In this document: positions 29,201 to 39,122 of the stretch, piece after piece
Layout: the number at the start of each line of letters is the position of its first letter
Position numbering within the stretch: the first letter of the stretch is position 1
Source of the DNA: Duganella sp. Leaf126
GTDB lineage: Bacteria > Pseudomonadota > Gammaproteobacteria > Burkholderiales > Burkholderiaceae_D
Direction of reading: 5' to 3'
Assembly: GCF_001423125.1 (NCBI RefSeq)
Contig: NZ_LMNW01000004.1
Location: 1,439 to 65,438, forward strand
Length of the DNA stretch: 64,000 nt
The notes under the pieces: model-generated
Databases searched by the model: none
The model's input: the letters and a program-made list of their open reading frames with translations, nothing else
What the model was told of the DNA's origin: nothing
Made by a program: the position numbers and the translations under genes

Positions 29201-29825
29201 CCCGGAACACTCGCAGCGCAGCTTCGTCAGCCGCGACGGCGGCGACAGCTGGACTGCGGTCCCGGGCCTGGACGGCGCGCGGCCGGTGGCCGATCCGCGC
29301 GACGCGCGCCGCTTCTACGCCGTCAGGGAGCGCAGCTTCCTGGTCAGCCGCGACGGCGGCGCCACGTTTGCGTCCGCCGCCACGCTGACGGCAGCGCCCC
29401 CTGGCGACGCGATGGCGCGCGCCGTGATCAGGGCCGTACCGGGCCGCTCGGGCGACGTCTGGGTGCCGTTGTACGACGGCGGCCTGGCGCGCACGGTCGA
29501 TGGTGGCGCCACCTTTGCCGGCGTGCCGGGTGTCCGCTACGCCGCTGCCGTCGGCTTCGGCAAGGCGGCGCCTGGCGCCGATTTCCCCACCGTGTACCTC
29601 TGGGGCGCAGTCGACGGGGCAGGTGACGGGCGCGGCATGTTCCGCTCGACCGACGGCGGCGCCAGCTGGCTGCGGATCAACGACGACCGGCACCAGTACG
29701 GCGGCCCGGGCGACGCCCAGTTCGTGGTCGGCGACGCCAATACCTTTGGCGTGGTGTACATGAGCACCGCCGGCCGCGGTATCGTGGCCGGCCGGCCTGC
29801 TGCCAGCACCATGACGGGAGACTAG
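26271..29825 (+). CDS. Secreted fusion: carbohydrate-binding-like domain, SGNH esterase and GH74 endo-xyloglucanase-like domain
   Basis: This 1184-aa protein has a signal peptide to about residue 33. A beta-sandwich region (about 50-222) resembles the ExoP-type galactose-binding-like domain. An SGNH/GDSL hydrolase follows (about 255-450), with block I IGDSIT (Ser277), a glycine block FGGDR, GTNN and DLLHPN (Asp427, His430). A Ser/Ala/Asn-rich linker (about 452-480) leads to the GH74 two-propeller domain (about 481-1184). The GH74 catalytic Asp residues are visible: RTDVGGAYR (Asp512) and EFDPFD (Asp842). GH74 enzymes cut the glucan backbone of xyloglucan. The SGNH part would plausibly remove acetyl groups. 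Many SxDGGxSW-type repeats (DGGKSW, DGGDSW, DGGASW) mark the propeller blades. Confidence 0.9.
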   Translation: MTYSLARARARGLFTPALLSFLALAAPVAASAHAGAPVATMPAAKPAAASSGPLAIYAGAPLAGYRLTIADDESSTVLAGDSASVAPPAATPTRQVRATRSGKELALQWKDAWYAALRVDGGAPRDLRPYLARGVLSLEVRVDELSNGGLAFKVGCGEQCERAVSYVVPARAAQGKGWQKLSYAMRCFVRDGADFSAVRQPFALEATGAGKVAIANVRILAQGRPNMTCPDYRTASVTPDKLNESWSVGWWTGRHEQKLKEAAALGKKAQVVFIGDSITQGWEKDGAPVWQRYYQPLDALALGFGGDRTENVLWRLQHGEVDGLSPKVAVLMFGTNNTGHRKENPATTAAGIKRNIDELRQRLPDTRILLLAIFPRGATPDDPGRRLNDQVNAIIAGYADNRHVFYRDIGPAFLAPDGTLSTDIMPDLLHPNRKGYEIWAREMAPMLDQLLGRQADASGSASTGTGVSANANASASVAAPYAWRPIAIGGSGFISGIVPSKTQKDLVYLRTDVGGAYRRDRANGRWVALLDWVSDRETGMLGVESIATDPSSPNKLYLSTGIAYLNGGASTILKSDDYGNTFRKIDVTGQFKVHGNGMGRGNGEKLQVDPANGSILYIGTRANGLFKSVDEGLSWQHLPGLDVGATPPNNNGVSFVLLDPASKRPGANGKAETGRLFVGVSRYGKNGPNMFVSDDAGRTFTPMAGGPAHLMPHRAVLAAGGLVVTFARGAGPWGDVANGEGLEAGGVWRYDIAARTWRDISPPLNRAYAGITVDPGNAQHMIVTTINYYRYSKGRMGDQFYETLDGGKSWRSIVDQGVKIDPNGVSWIAGSFMHWAASIEFDPFDARKLMVVSGNGLFVSSDVHAAPAIWKFDDDGIEESVPLNLVSIPGGPLISAIGDYDGFRHTDVTQYAPIHTPTMGTTWGLDFAAQQPSVVARAGSAIYLSRDMGVSWNKAATMHGTKGQLALGSDGATIIHSPEHSQRSFVSRDGGDSWTAVPGLDGARPVADPRDARRFYAVRERSFLVSRDGGATFASAATLTAAPPGDAMARAVIRAVPGRSGDVWVPLYDGGLARTVDGGATFAGVPGVRYAAAVGFGKAAPGADFPTVYLWGAVDGAGDGRGMFRSTDGGASWLRINDDRHQYGGPGDAQFVVGDANTFGVVYMSTAGRGIVAGRPAASTMTGD

Positions 29826-29976
29826 CCAGCCAGCAACCAACCATCTCTGCGGGCATCTGCCGGAAGTGACGGGATTTGCCCGATTTTCTCAGTTCGTGAC
29901 GGAACCATGTCACAATACCGGTCGCGTCAAAATTCTGGCGTGCTGGATTGTCTCGTCCCGATAGAGGTGGTTGAAG

Positions 29977-31182
29977 ATGCAGATGAAGTCTCATCGTATC
30001 GCACTGTTATTTAACGCAAACAAGATTTTCGACCGCGAGATCATCGCCGGCGTGGCTGCCTACCTGGGCAGCACCCGCGCTGCCTGGGATCTGTTCCTGG
30101 AAGAGGATTTCCGGCTGCGCCTGTCCGGCCTGGAGAGCTGGCACGGCGACGGCATCATCGCCGATTTCGACGACCCCGCCGTGGCGGCAGCGCTGTCGCG
30201 CAGCCGCATCCCGGTGGTGGCGGTCGGCGGCTCCTATGCCGACGACAGCAACTATCCGGTGGGCGTGCCGTATGTCGCCACCGACAATTTCAAGCTGATC
30301 AAGCTCGCGCGCGACCACCTGATCGAGGCGGGCCTGCGCAATTTCGCCATGTTCAGCCTGCCCGAAGCGCAGGAAAACCGCTGGGCCCAGGAGCGCGAGC
30401 GGGCCTTCCGCACCGTAATGGCCGACGACAAGATGGAAGCCCAGGTGTACCGCGGCCTGGGCACCAGTGCTGCCGCCTGGGACGAGGCGGTGGAGCAGCA
30501 GATCCAGTGGCTGCACAGCCTGCCCAAGCCGGTCGGCATCATCGCCGTCACCGACGCCCGCGCGCGCCAGCTGATGCAGGCCTGTATCATCGCCGGCATC
30601 GAGGTGCCGGAGCAGGTGGCGCTGATCGGCATCGACAACGATCCGCTGGCGCGCATGCTGACCCGGATACCCCTGAGTTCCGTGATCCAGGGCGCGCAGG
30701 AGATGGGCCGCACCGCTGCCCAGCTGCTCGACCAGATGCTCAACGGCGCGCGCCTGCAGGGCACGCGCGTGCTGGTGCCGCCGATCGGCATCAATGTCCA
30801 GACCTCCACCCGCCACGAAGCGCCCAAGCATCCGCACGTGATGCGCGCGCGTCACTTCATCCGCCAGTACGCGTGCCAGGGCATCAAGACCCACCAGGTG
30901 GCCGAATACGTGGGCATTTCGCGCTCGTCGCTGGAATCGTATTTCCGCCAGGAGCTCGACTCCAGCGTGCACGACGTGATCCTGCGCTTCAAGCTCGATG
31001 CCGCCACCGCCATGCTGGCGCAGGGCGACCGCACGATTGCCGACGTGGCGCTCAGCTGCGGGTTCACGTCGGTGCAGTATATGCACGCGGTATTCAAGCG
31101 CGAACTCGGATGCACGCCGCGCGCCTACCAGGACCAGGCCCGGCACCGGGCGCCGGGCGAACAGCTGGCGGGTTGCGCGTAA
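29977..31182 (+). CDS. xylR: XylR, xylose-responsive AraC-type regulator with LacI-like sensor domain
   Basis: The 401-aa protein follows Escherichia coli XylR throughout, from HRIALLFNANKIFDREII at the start. The N-terminal periplasmic-binding-protein fold (about 5-275) has the conserved EEDFR, GDGIIADFDD and VGGSY blocks that bind xylose in XylR. Two C-terminal AraC helix-turn-helix units (about 285-390) include GISRSSLESYFRQEL and CGFTSVQYMHAVFKRE. I use ATG 29977, with AGAGGTGG 7 nt before; a TTG at 29971 is in frame but less likely. It sits in the middle of the locus it would control. Confidence 0.94.
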   Translation: MQMKSHRIALLFNANKIFDREIIAGVAAYLGSTRAAWDLFLEEDFRLRLSGLESWHGDGIIADFDDPAVAAALSRSRIPVVAVGGSYADDSNYPVGVPYVATDNFKLIKLARDHLIEAGLRNFAMFSLPEAQENRWAQERERAFRTVMADDKMEAQVYRGLGTSAAAWDEAVEQQIQWLHSLPKPVGIIAVTDARARQLMQACIIAGIEVPEQVALIGIDNDPLARMLTRIPLSSVIQGAQEMGRTAAQLLDQMLNGARLQGTRVLVPPIGINVQTSTRHEAPKHPHVMRARHFIRQYACQGIKTHQVAEYVGISRSSLESYFRQELDSSVHDVILRFKLDAATAMLAQGDRTIADVALSCGFTSVQYMHAVFKRELGCTPRAYQDQARHRAPGEQLAGCA

Positions 31183-31193
31183 ATCATGAACGC

Positions 31194-31240
31194 GCTTGGT
31201 GAGTTTCATAATTGCCGCCCCCGGGGAATCGGGTCAAAAT
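31194..31240 (+). promoter_or_regulatory. XylR operator and promoter of the xylXB-xylD-xylFGH operon
   Basis: The operator core TTGGTGAGTTTCATAA begins at 31197 and overlaps TTGCCG (31212-31217). CAAAAT follows at 31235-31240 after 17 bp. Transcription would start near 31247. This excludes the in-frame TTG at 31212 as start of the first gene. Confidence 0.75.
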
Positions 31241-31280
31241 CCTTTCGCTGTTTGCCTGCAAGCCTGGAGAGAGAGAGACC

Positions 31281-33230
31281 TTGGAAAATAATATCAATGC
31301 AATGCTGCCGGACGACCTGAGCCGCGCAGTCATGGTAGGCCGTGTCTGGAATAACGACGGTCCCTGTGTGGTCGCGGTACGCAACGGCGAGGTGGTCGAC
31401 ATCTCCGGCCATGCTCCCACCATGTCCGACCTGCTCGAACGCGACGACGCGCTCGACATCGCGCGCAGCGCGCCCGGCCCGTCGCTGGGACCGGTGCAGC
31501 AGCTGCTGGCCCATGCACTCGCACGTCAGGCCGGCACGCCGCAGCTGCTGGCGCCGTGCGACCTGCAGGCCGTCAAGGCCTGCGGCGTGACGTTTGCCGT
31601 CAGCCTGCTCGAACGCGTGATCGAGGAGCAGGCCAAGGGCGACCCGGCCCGCGCCGCCGCCCTGCGCGCCGACATCCAGACCATCATCGGCTCCGACCTG
31701 TCGGCCATCCGCCCCGGCTCGGACGAAGCGCTGAAGCTCAAGGAAAGCCTGATCGCACGCGGCCTGTGGTCGCAGTACATGGAAGTGGGCATCGGCAAGG
31801 ATGCCGAAGTGTTTTCCAAGTCGCAGCCGATGTCCTCGGTCGGCAGCGGCGCCGACGTGGGCCTGCACCCCGATTCGAAGTGGAACAACCCCGAGCCGGA
31901 AATCGTTTTGGCCGTCAACAGCCGCGCCGAAGTGCGCGGCGCCACGCTCGGCAACGACGTCAACCTGCGCGACATCGAGGGCCGCAGCGCCCTGTTGCTG
32001 GGCAAGGCCAAGGACAACAACGGCTCGTGCGCGATCGGCCCATTCATCCGCCTGTTCGACGAACACTTCACCATCGACACCGTGCGCAACGCCGAAGTGC
32101 GGATGCTGATCGAAGGCCTCGATGACGACTTCCGCCTCGAGGGCAGCAGCCGCATGCGCGAAATCAGCCGCGACCCGCTCGACCTGGTGCGCCAGACCTG
32201 CGGCGCGCACCACCAGTATCCGGACGGCTTCATGCTGTTCCTGGGCACGATGTTCTCGCCGATCAAGGACCGCGATGCGGCCGGCGGCGGCTTCACCCAC
32301 CACCTGGGCGACCGCGTCACCATTGCCACGCCGGCCCTGGGCGCGCTGGTCAACACCGTGCAGCGCAGCGACCAGATCGCGCCGTGGACCTACGGCACCC
32401 GCGCGCTGCTGCACCGCGCCCGCGGTACCGGCGTCGCCGCGCCAGGCGCTGCCCAGGCCAAGCCGAACACCACGTTCGAGCAGCCGATCTACCCCAGCCT
32501 GGCCGGCAAGCGCGTGATCGTCACCGGCGGCGGCAGCGGCATCGGCGCCGGCATGGTCGAGGCGTTTGCCCGCCAGGGCGCCCGCGTGCACTTCCTCGAC
32601 ATCGCCGACGCCGATTCGCGCGCGCTGGAAGCCAGGCTGGCCGGCCTGGCCGTGCCACCCGTGTACCTGCCGTGCGATCTGACCAACCTCGAGACCGTGT
32701 CCCGCGTGTTCGCCACCATCGGTCCGGTCGATGTCCTGATCAACAACGCCGCCAACGACGACCGCCACACGCTGGCCGACGTCACCGCGCAGTACTGGGA
32801 GAACCGCATGGCCGTCAACCTGCGCCACCAGTATTTCTGCGCCCAGGCCGTGGCCAAGGGCATGCAGGACCAGCGCGACGGCGTGATCCTCAACTTCGGT
32901 TCGATTTCATGGCACCTGGCGCTGCCGGACCTGACCCTGTACATGACCGCCAAGGCAGCCATCGAGGGCATGACGCGCGGCCTGGCCCGCGACCTGGGCC
33001 AGCACAATATCCGCGTCAACTGCATCGTGCCGGGCGGCGTGCGCACGCCGCGCCAGGAAGCGCTGTGGCACACGCCGGAAGAAGAAGCGCGTATCCTGGC
33101 CGGTCAATGCCTGAAACAGCGCGTCGAAGTCGATGACGTGGCAGCGCTGGCGCTGTTCCTGGCGTCGGACAGCGCGCGCCGTTGCAGCGGCCGCGATTAC
33201 TATGTCGACGCCGGCTGGTACGGCGCCTGA
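31281..33230 (+). CDS. Fused XylX-XylB: FAH-family sugar-acid dehydratase plus SDR sugar dehydrogenase
   Basis: About 649 aa. Residues about 8-385 are a fumarylacetoacetate-hydrolase fold of the XylX type (2-keto-3-deoxy-xylonate dehydratase), with metal-ligand motifs PEPEIVLAV and NDVNLRDIEG. After a short Pro/Ala linker, residues about 402-649 are a short-chain dehydrogenase: TGGGSGIG, NNAAND, the serine in FGSIS and the YMTAK catalytic motif (YxxxK). XylB-type dehydrogenases oxidise xylose to xylonolactone. So steps one and four of the oxidative xylose (Weimberg) route are in one chain. I use TTG 31281, preceded by GGAGAGAGAG. The first ATG, 31302, would be 7 residues shorter but lacks a ribosome site. 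First gene of the operon. Confidence 0.88.
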   Translation: MENNINAMLPDDLSRAVMVGRVWNNDGPCVVAVRNGEVVDISGHAPTMSDLLERDDALDIARSAPGPSLGPVQQLLAHALARQAGTPQLLAPCDLQAVKACGVTFAVSLLERVIEEQAKGDPARAAALRADIQTIIGSDLSAIRPGSDEALKLKESLIARGLWSQYMEVGIGKDAEVFSKSQPMSSVGSGADVGLHPDSKWNNPEPEIVLAVNSRAEVRGATLGNDVNLRDIEGRSALLLGKAKDNNGSCAIGPFIRLFDEHFTIDTVRNAEVRMLIEGLDDDFRLEGSSRMREISRDPLDLVRQTCGAHHQYPDGFMLFLGTMFSPIKDRDAAGGGFTHHLGDRVTIATPALGALVNTVQRSDQIAPWTYGTRALLHRARGTGVAAPGAAQAKPNTTFEQPIYPSLAGKRVIVTGGGSGIGAGMVEAFARQGARVHFLDIADADSRALEARLAGLAVPPVYLPCDLTNLETVSRVFATIGPVDVLINNAANDDRHTLADVTAQYWENRMAVNLRHQYFCAQAVAKGMQDQRDGVILNFGSISWHLALPDLTLYMTAKAAIEGMTRGLARDLGQHNIRVNCIVPGGVRTPRQEALWHTPEEEARILAGQCLKQRVEVDDVAALALFLASDSARRCSGRDYYVDAGWYGA

Positions 33231-33262
33231 ACACTGTCACTACGGTGAATACGATAAAGACC

Positions 33263-35092
33263 ATGAGCAATCAGACCAACGACCAGAACGAGATGAACGA
33301 CATGAGCAAGCGGGAGGTCGGCGAAGCGCCGCGCCGCTACCGCTCGCAGGACTGGTTCGACAATCCCGACCATATCGACATGACCGCGCTCTACCTCGAG
33401 CGCTTCATGAACTACGGGATCACGCCGGAAGAGCTGCGCTCGGGCCGCCCCATCATCGGCATCGCCCAGAGCGGCAGCGACATCAGCCCGTGCAACCGCA
33501 TCCACCTGGAACTGGCCAAGCGCGTGCGCGACGGCATCCGCGACGCCGGCGGCATCGCCATGGAGTTTCCGCTCCATCCGATCTTCGAGAACTGCCGCCG
33601 TCCCACGGCCGCCATCGACCGCAACCTGGCCTACCTAGGCCTCGTCGAAATCCTGCACGGCTATCCGATCGATGCGGTGGTGCTGACCACCGGCTGCGAC
33701 AAGACCACGCCGGCGCAGGTGATGGCCGCATCGACGGTGGACATTCCTGCCATCGTGCTGTCCGGCGGCCCGATGCTCGACGGCTGGTTCGAAGGCGAGC
33801 TGGCCGGCTCCGGCGCGGCAATCTGGAAGGGCCGGCGCCAGCTGGCCGCCGGCGCCATCGACAACGAGAAATTCCTGCAGATCGCTGCCGCCTCGGCGCC
33901 GTCGGCCGGCCACTGCAACACCATGGGCACGGCATCGACGATGAACGCGATCGCCGAAGCGCTGGGCCTGTCGCTGACCGGCTGTTCGGCGATTCCGGCG
34001 CCTTACCGCGAGCGCGGCCAGATGGCGTACGAGACCGGCCGCCGCATCGTCGAGATGGCCAAGCTGAACATCAAGCCGTCGAGCATCCTCACGCGCGACG
34101 CCTTCCTCGACGCCATCGTCACCAACGCCGCCATCGGCGGTTCCACCAACGCCCAGCAGCACATCGTGGCCATGGCGCGCCACGCGGGCGTGGAACTGAA
34201 GTCGAGCGACTGGATGGAATACGGCCATGCCGTGCCGCTGCTGCTGAACATGCAGCCGGCCGGTAAATTCCTCGGCGAGCGTTTCCACCGCGCGGGCGGC
34301 GTGCCGGCCGTGATGTGGGAACTCGAGCAGCAGGGCATGCTGCGCTCGGACCGCGCCACCGTCACCGGCCGCACCATGCGCGAGAACCTGGCCGGACGCG
34401 AGACCACCGACCGCGAAGTGATCTACCCGTTCGCCGCGCCGCTGAAAACCGATGCCGGCTTCTTCGTCCTCAAGGGCAACCTGTTCGACTTTGCCATCAT
34501 GAAGACCTCGGTGATCTCGGAGGCGTTCCGCGCCCGCTACCTGAGCGAGCCGGGACGCGAAAACGTGTTCGAGTGCCGCGCCATCGTGTTCGACGGTTCG
34601 GGCGACTACCACGCCCGCATCAACGATCCTGCGCTCAACATCGACGAGGACTGCATCCTGGTCATCCGTGGCGCCGGCCCGGTCGGCTGGCCCGGTTCGG
34701 CCGAAGTGGTCAACATGCAGCCGCCCGATGCGCTGGTCAAGCGCGGCGTCAACTGGCTGCCCACGCTGGGCGACGGCCGCCAGTCCGGCACGTCCGACAG
34801 CCCGTCGATCCTCAACGCCTCGCCCGAGAGCGCGGTAGGCGGCGGCCTGGCCTGGCTGCGTACCGGCGACCGCATCCGCGTCGACCTGAACGCCGGCCAG
34901 TGCGATGCGCTGGTGCCGGAAGCGGAATGGGAAGAACGCAAGAAGGGGCCGATTCCCGCCTATCCGGCCAGCCAGACGCCGTGGCAGGAACTCTACCGCA
35001 GCACGGTCGGCCAGATGGAGCAGGGGGCGGTGATGGAAATGGCCATACCGTACCGCGCCGTGGCCGAGACGCTGCCGCGCCATAACCACTGA
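33263..35092 (+). CDS. xylD: D-xylonate dehydratase (IlvD/EDD family)
   Basis: The 609-aa protein belongs to the dihydroxy-acid/phosphogluconate dehydratase family and in this context would convert xylonate to 2-keto-3-deoxy-xylonate, the substrate of XylX. Family cysteines and motifs are visible: GIAQSGSDISPCN, TTGCDKTTPAQ, GHCNTMGTASTMN and TNAAIGGSTNAQQH. The SAESVGGGLAWL-like region near the end (SPESAVGGGLAWL) is typical. ATG 33263 follows AAAGACC, the same start context as xylH. It lies 32 bp after the xylXB stop. Other pentonate or hexonate substrates are possible; neighbours argue for xylonate. Confidence 0.9.
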   Translation: MSNQTNDQNEMNDMSKREVGEAPRRYRSQDWFDNPDHIDMTALYLERFMNYGITPEELRSGRPIIGIAQSGSDISPCNRIHLELAKRVRDGIRDAGGIAMEFPLHPIFENCRRPTAAIDRNLAYLGLVEILHGYPIDAVVLTTGCDKTTPAQVMAASTVDIPAIVLSGGPMLDGWFEGELAGSGAAIWKGRRQLAAGAIDNEKFLQIAAASAPSAGHCNTMGTASTMNAIAEALGLSLTGCSAIPAPYRERGQMAYETGRRIVEMAKLNIKPSSILTRDAFLDAIVTNAAIGGSTNAQQHIVAMARHAGVELKSSDWMEYGHAVPLLLNMQPAGKFLGERFHRAGGVPAVMWELEQQGMLRSDRATVTGRTMRENLAGRETTDREVIYPFAAPLKTDAGFFVLKGNLFDFAIMKTSVISEAFRARYLSEPGRENVFECRAIVFDGSGDYHARINDPALNIDEDCILVIRGAGPVGWPGSAEVVNMQPPDALVKRGVNWLPTLGDGRQSGTSDSPSILNASPESAVGGGLAWLRTGDRIRVDLNAGQCDALVPEAEWEERKKGPIPAYPASQTPWQELYRSTVGQMEQGAVMEMAIPYRAVAETLPRHNH

Positions 35093-35165
35093 GTCAACCA
35101 CCAAGTACGAGCCGGGCGCAGACCCGGCATACCGACAAATAACAGCATTCACAGGAGACGAAACA

Positions 35166-36170
35166 ATGAAAAAGCTGCTCACTTCCGCCGCCGTTGCGGT
35201 GATGATGGTCTGCGCCGGCGGCAACGCCATGGCGGACGCCAAAAATCCGAAGATCGGCTTCTCGATCGACGACCTGCGCCTCGAGCGCTGGGCCCGCGAC
35301 CGCGACTACTTCGTCGCTGCCGCCGAGAAGCAGGGCGCAAAGGTGTTCGTGCAATCGGCCGACGCCAGCGAACAGCGCCAGATCGCCCAGATCGAAAACC
35401 TGATTTCGCGCGGTGTCGACGTGCTGGTGATCGTGCCGTACAACGCCACGGTGCTCAACAACGCCATCCGCGAAGCGAAAAAAGCCAAGATCAAGGTCGT
35501 GTCGTACGACCGCCTGATCCTCAACGCCGATGTCGATGCCTACATCTCGTTCGATAACAAGAAGGTCGGCGAGCTGCAGGCCAAGGGCGTGGTGGCCGTC
35601 AAACCGAAGGGCAACTACTATCTGCTGGGCGGCGCGCCGACCGACAACAACGCCAAGATGCTGCGCGAAGGCCAGCTGGCCGTGCTGCAGCCGCTGATCG
35701 ACAAGGGTGACATCAAGGTCATCGGCAAGCAGTGGGTCAAGGACTGGAGCCCGGCCGAGGCGATGTCGATCATCGAGAATGCGCTGACCGCCAACGGCAA
35801 CAAGCTCGATGCCGTGGTGGCCTCGAACGATGCCACCGCCGGCGGCGCGGTGCAGGCGCTGGCCTCGCAAAAACTCGACGGCAAGGTGGCCGTGTCGGGC
35901 CAGGACGCCGACCTGGCCGGCGTGCGCCGCGTGATCGCCGGCACCCAGACCATGACCGTCTACAAGCCATTGAAGCTGATCGCCACCGAGGCGGCCAACC
36001 TGTCGGTGCAGCTGGTGCGCGGCGAGAAGCCGGCCTTCAACGCCAAGATCAACAACGGCTTCAAGCAGGTCGATGCGCGCCTGCTGGAACCGACCCTGCT
36101 GACCAAGGCCAACGTCGATACGGTCGTGACCGACGGCTTCTACACCAAGGCCCAGCTGGGCGCCAAGTAA
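35166..36170 (+). CDS. xylF: D-xylose ABC transporter, periplasmic binding protein
   Basis: A 334-aa periplasmic protein with a signal peptide to about residue 24 (cleaved after AMA). It has the Peripla_BP_4 fold of XylF: GFSIDDLRLERWARDRDYF at the N-terminus, then ASEQRQIAQIENLI, the VVASNDATAGGAVQAL hinge region and the GQDADLAGVRRVIAGTQTMTVYK block. It delivers xylose to XylGH. AGGAGA is 6 nt before the ATG. A strong hairpin follows the stop, a feature often found after binding-protein genes. Confidence 0.94.
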   Translation: MKKLLTSAAVAVMMVCAGGNAMADAKNPKIGFSIDDLRLERWARDRDYFVAAAEKQGAKVFVQSADASEQRQIAQIENLISRGVDVLVIVPYNATVLNNAIREAKKAKIKVVSYDRLILNADVDAYISFDNKKVGELQAKGVVAVKPKGNYYLLGGAPTDNNAKMLREGQLAVLQPLIDKGDIKVIGKQWVKDWSPAEAMSIIENALTANGNKLDAVVASNDATAGGAVQALASQKLDGKVAVSGQDADLAGVRRVIAGTQTMTVYKPLKLIATEAANLSVQLVRGEKPAFNAKINNGFKQVDARLLEPTLLTKANVDTVVTDGFYTKAQLGAK

Positions 36171-36209
36171 GCCGGCGCCAGCGCTCTGTACACCGCGCTT
36201 CCTGCGCGC

Positions 36210-36234
36210 GGAGGGCATGCGCCGCATGCCCTCC
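36210..36234 (+). promoter_or_regulatory. mRNA hairpin between xylF and xylG
   Basis: GGAGGGCATGC (36210-36220) pairs perfectly with GCATGCCCTCC (36224-36234) around a 3-base loop. There is no long T-run. Such a structure would protect the upstream xylF message from 3' decay or partly terminate, giving more binding protein than transporter. Confidence 0.75.
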
Positions 36235-36260
36235 CATCTTCACCTCTGCGAGAACTTTGT

Positions 36261-37781
<1,521 letters not shown>

Positions 37782-37822
37782 GCGCACAGTAAAAAACACA
37801 GCACAACCGAACCGTGAAGACC

Positions 37823-38965
37823 ATGCAAACCAATAAATTCAAACAGCTGTTCACGCAATATAAAATCCTGGCGCTGCTGATCGCGATCGCCATCATCTGG
37901 GCCTTCTTCAGCTGGAAGACCGAAGGCGGCTTCACGTCGCCGCGCAACTTGTCGAACCTGATGCGGCAGATGGCGGTCACCGGCATCGTCGCCTGCGGCA
38001 TGGCGTTCGTCATCATCGCCGGCGAGATCGACCTGTCGGTCGGCTCGCTGCTGGGCTTACTGGGCGGGATCGCGGCCGTGCTCGACGTCACGCATGGCAT
38101 GCCGCTGCCGGCCACCATTGCGGTGGTGCTGGCCTGCGGCCTGGTGCTCGGCCTGTTCAACGGCTACCTGACCGCCTACAAGGGCATCCCGTCGTTCATC
38201 GTCGGCCTGGGCGGCATGCTGGCCTACCGCGGCATCGTGCTCGGTGTGACGGGCGGTTCCACCATCGCGCCGGTGTCCGACCCGCTGGTGAACCTGGGGC
38301 AGGGCTACCTGTCGCCGCAGATGGGCGTGGTACTGGGCGTGGCGCTGTTCGTGCTGGCGGCCGTGCTGACGCTGCGCCAGCGCGCCAGCCTGGCGCGCCA
38401 TGGTTTGCCGGTGCACCCGGTATGGCAGGACGGACTGCGCCTGGTCGCCATCGGCGCCGTGCTGTTCGCCTTCGTGCGCACCCTGAACAGCTACGAGGGC
38501 ATTCCGCTGCCGGTATTGCTGCTGCTGGCGCTGCTGGGCATCTTCAGCTATGTCGCCACCCAGACCGTGTTCGGCCGCCGCATCTATGCCGTCGGCAGCA
38601 ATATGGAGGCCACCCGCCTGTCGGGTGTGAACGTGCAGGCGGTCAAGCTGTGGATCTTCGGCCTGATGGGGCTGATGTGCGCACTGGCAGGCCTGGTCAA
38701 CACGGCGCGCCTGGCGGCCGGTTCGCCGTCGGCCGGCACCTCGGGCGAACTCGATGCAATCGCCGCCTGCTTCATCGGCGGCACGTCGATGCGCGGCGGC
38801 TCCGGCACCGTGTACGGCGCCCTGATCGGCGCACTGGTCATGGCCAGCCTCGATAACGGCATGTCGATGCTGGACGTGGACAGCTACTGGCAGATGATCG
38901 TCAAGGGCGCCATCCTGACGCTGGCGGTGTGGGTCGATGTGGCGACCCGTTCGGCGCGCAGGTAA
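37823..38965 (+). CDS. xylH: D-xylose ABC transporter permease
   Basis: The 380-aa inner-membrane protein has about ten hydrophobic segments and the XylH-type motif GEIDLSVGSLLGLLGG, plus VYGALIGALVMASLDNGMS near the end. I prefer ATG 37823, preceded by GAAGACC as in xylD. An in-frame GTG at 37814 would add three residues. It is the last gene of the operon and is followed by a strong terminator. Confidence 0.94.
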   Translation: MQTNKFKQLFTQYKILALLIAIAIIWAFFSWKTEGGFTSPRNLSNLMRQMAVTGIVACGMAFVIIAGEIDLSVGSLLGLLGGIAAVLDVTHGMPLPATIAVVLACGLVLGLFNGYLTAYKGIPSFIVGLGGMLAYRGIVLGVTGGSTIAPVSDPLVNLGQGYLSPQMGVVLGVALFVLAAVLTLRQRASLARHGLPVHPVWQDGLRLVAIGAVLFAFVRTLNSYEGIPLPVLLLLALLGIFSYVATQTVFGRRIYAVGSNMEATRLSGVNVQAVKLWIFGLMGLMCALAGLVNTARLAAGSPSAGTSGELDAIAACFIGGTSMRGGSGTVYGALIGALVMASLDNGMSMLDVDSYWQMIVKGAILTLAVWVDVATRSARR

Positions 38966-38997
38966 GCGAGCGCAGCGCGCGAAACTTCACCTTGTTT

Positions 38998-39031
38998 AGC
39001 AAACGGCCCGCTGTTGCGGGCCGTTTGCTTT
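38998..39031 (+). terminator. Terminator of the xylXB-xylD-xylFGH operon
   Basis: AGCAAACGGCCCGC (38998-39011) and GCGGGCCGTTTGCT (39016-39029) form a perfect 14-bp stem with loop TGTT, followed by a short T-rich tail. It lies 32 bp after the xylH stop and isolates this operon from the TonB receptor operon. Confidence 0.88.
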
Positions 39032-39075
39032 CTGGTCGTCCGATTATCGCGACGCTTATTCATTATCATTCCCGC

Positions 39076-39122
39076 GCTTGGTGAATTTCGCAATTGCCGC
39101 ACGATTGGGTAACTTGCAGAAT
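39076..39122 (+). promoter_or_regulatory. XylR operator and promoter of the TBDR-GH35-GH31-GH95 operon
   Basis: The operator core TTGGTGAATTTCGCAA starts at 39078 and is identical to the copy before SGNH-GH74. TTGCCG (39094-39099), 17 bp, then CAGAAT (39117-39122) form the promoter. The start near 39129 leaves a leader of about 240 nt before the receptor ATG. That leader holds no frame I can support; GAGAGAG lies just before the ATG. Confidence 0.75.

Noticed and set aside
31212..31280. Longer start of the XylX-XylB fusion at TTG 31212
   Set aside because: That TTG is part of the -35 box, upstream of the predicted transcription start near 31247.
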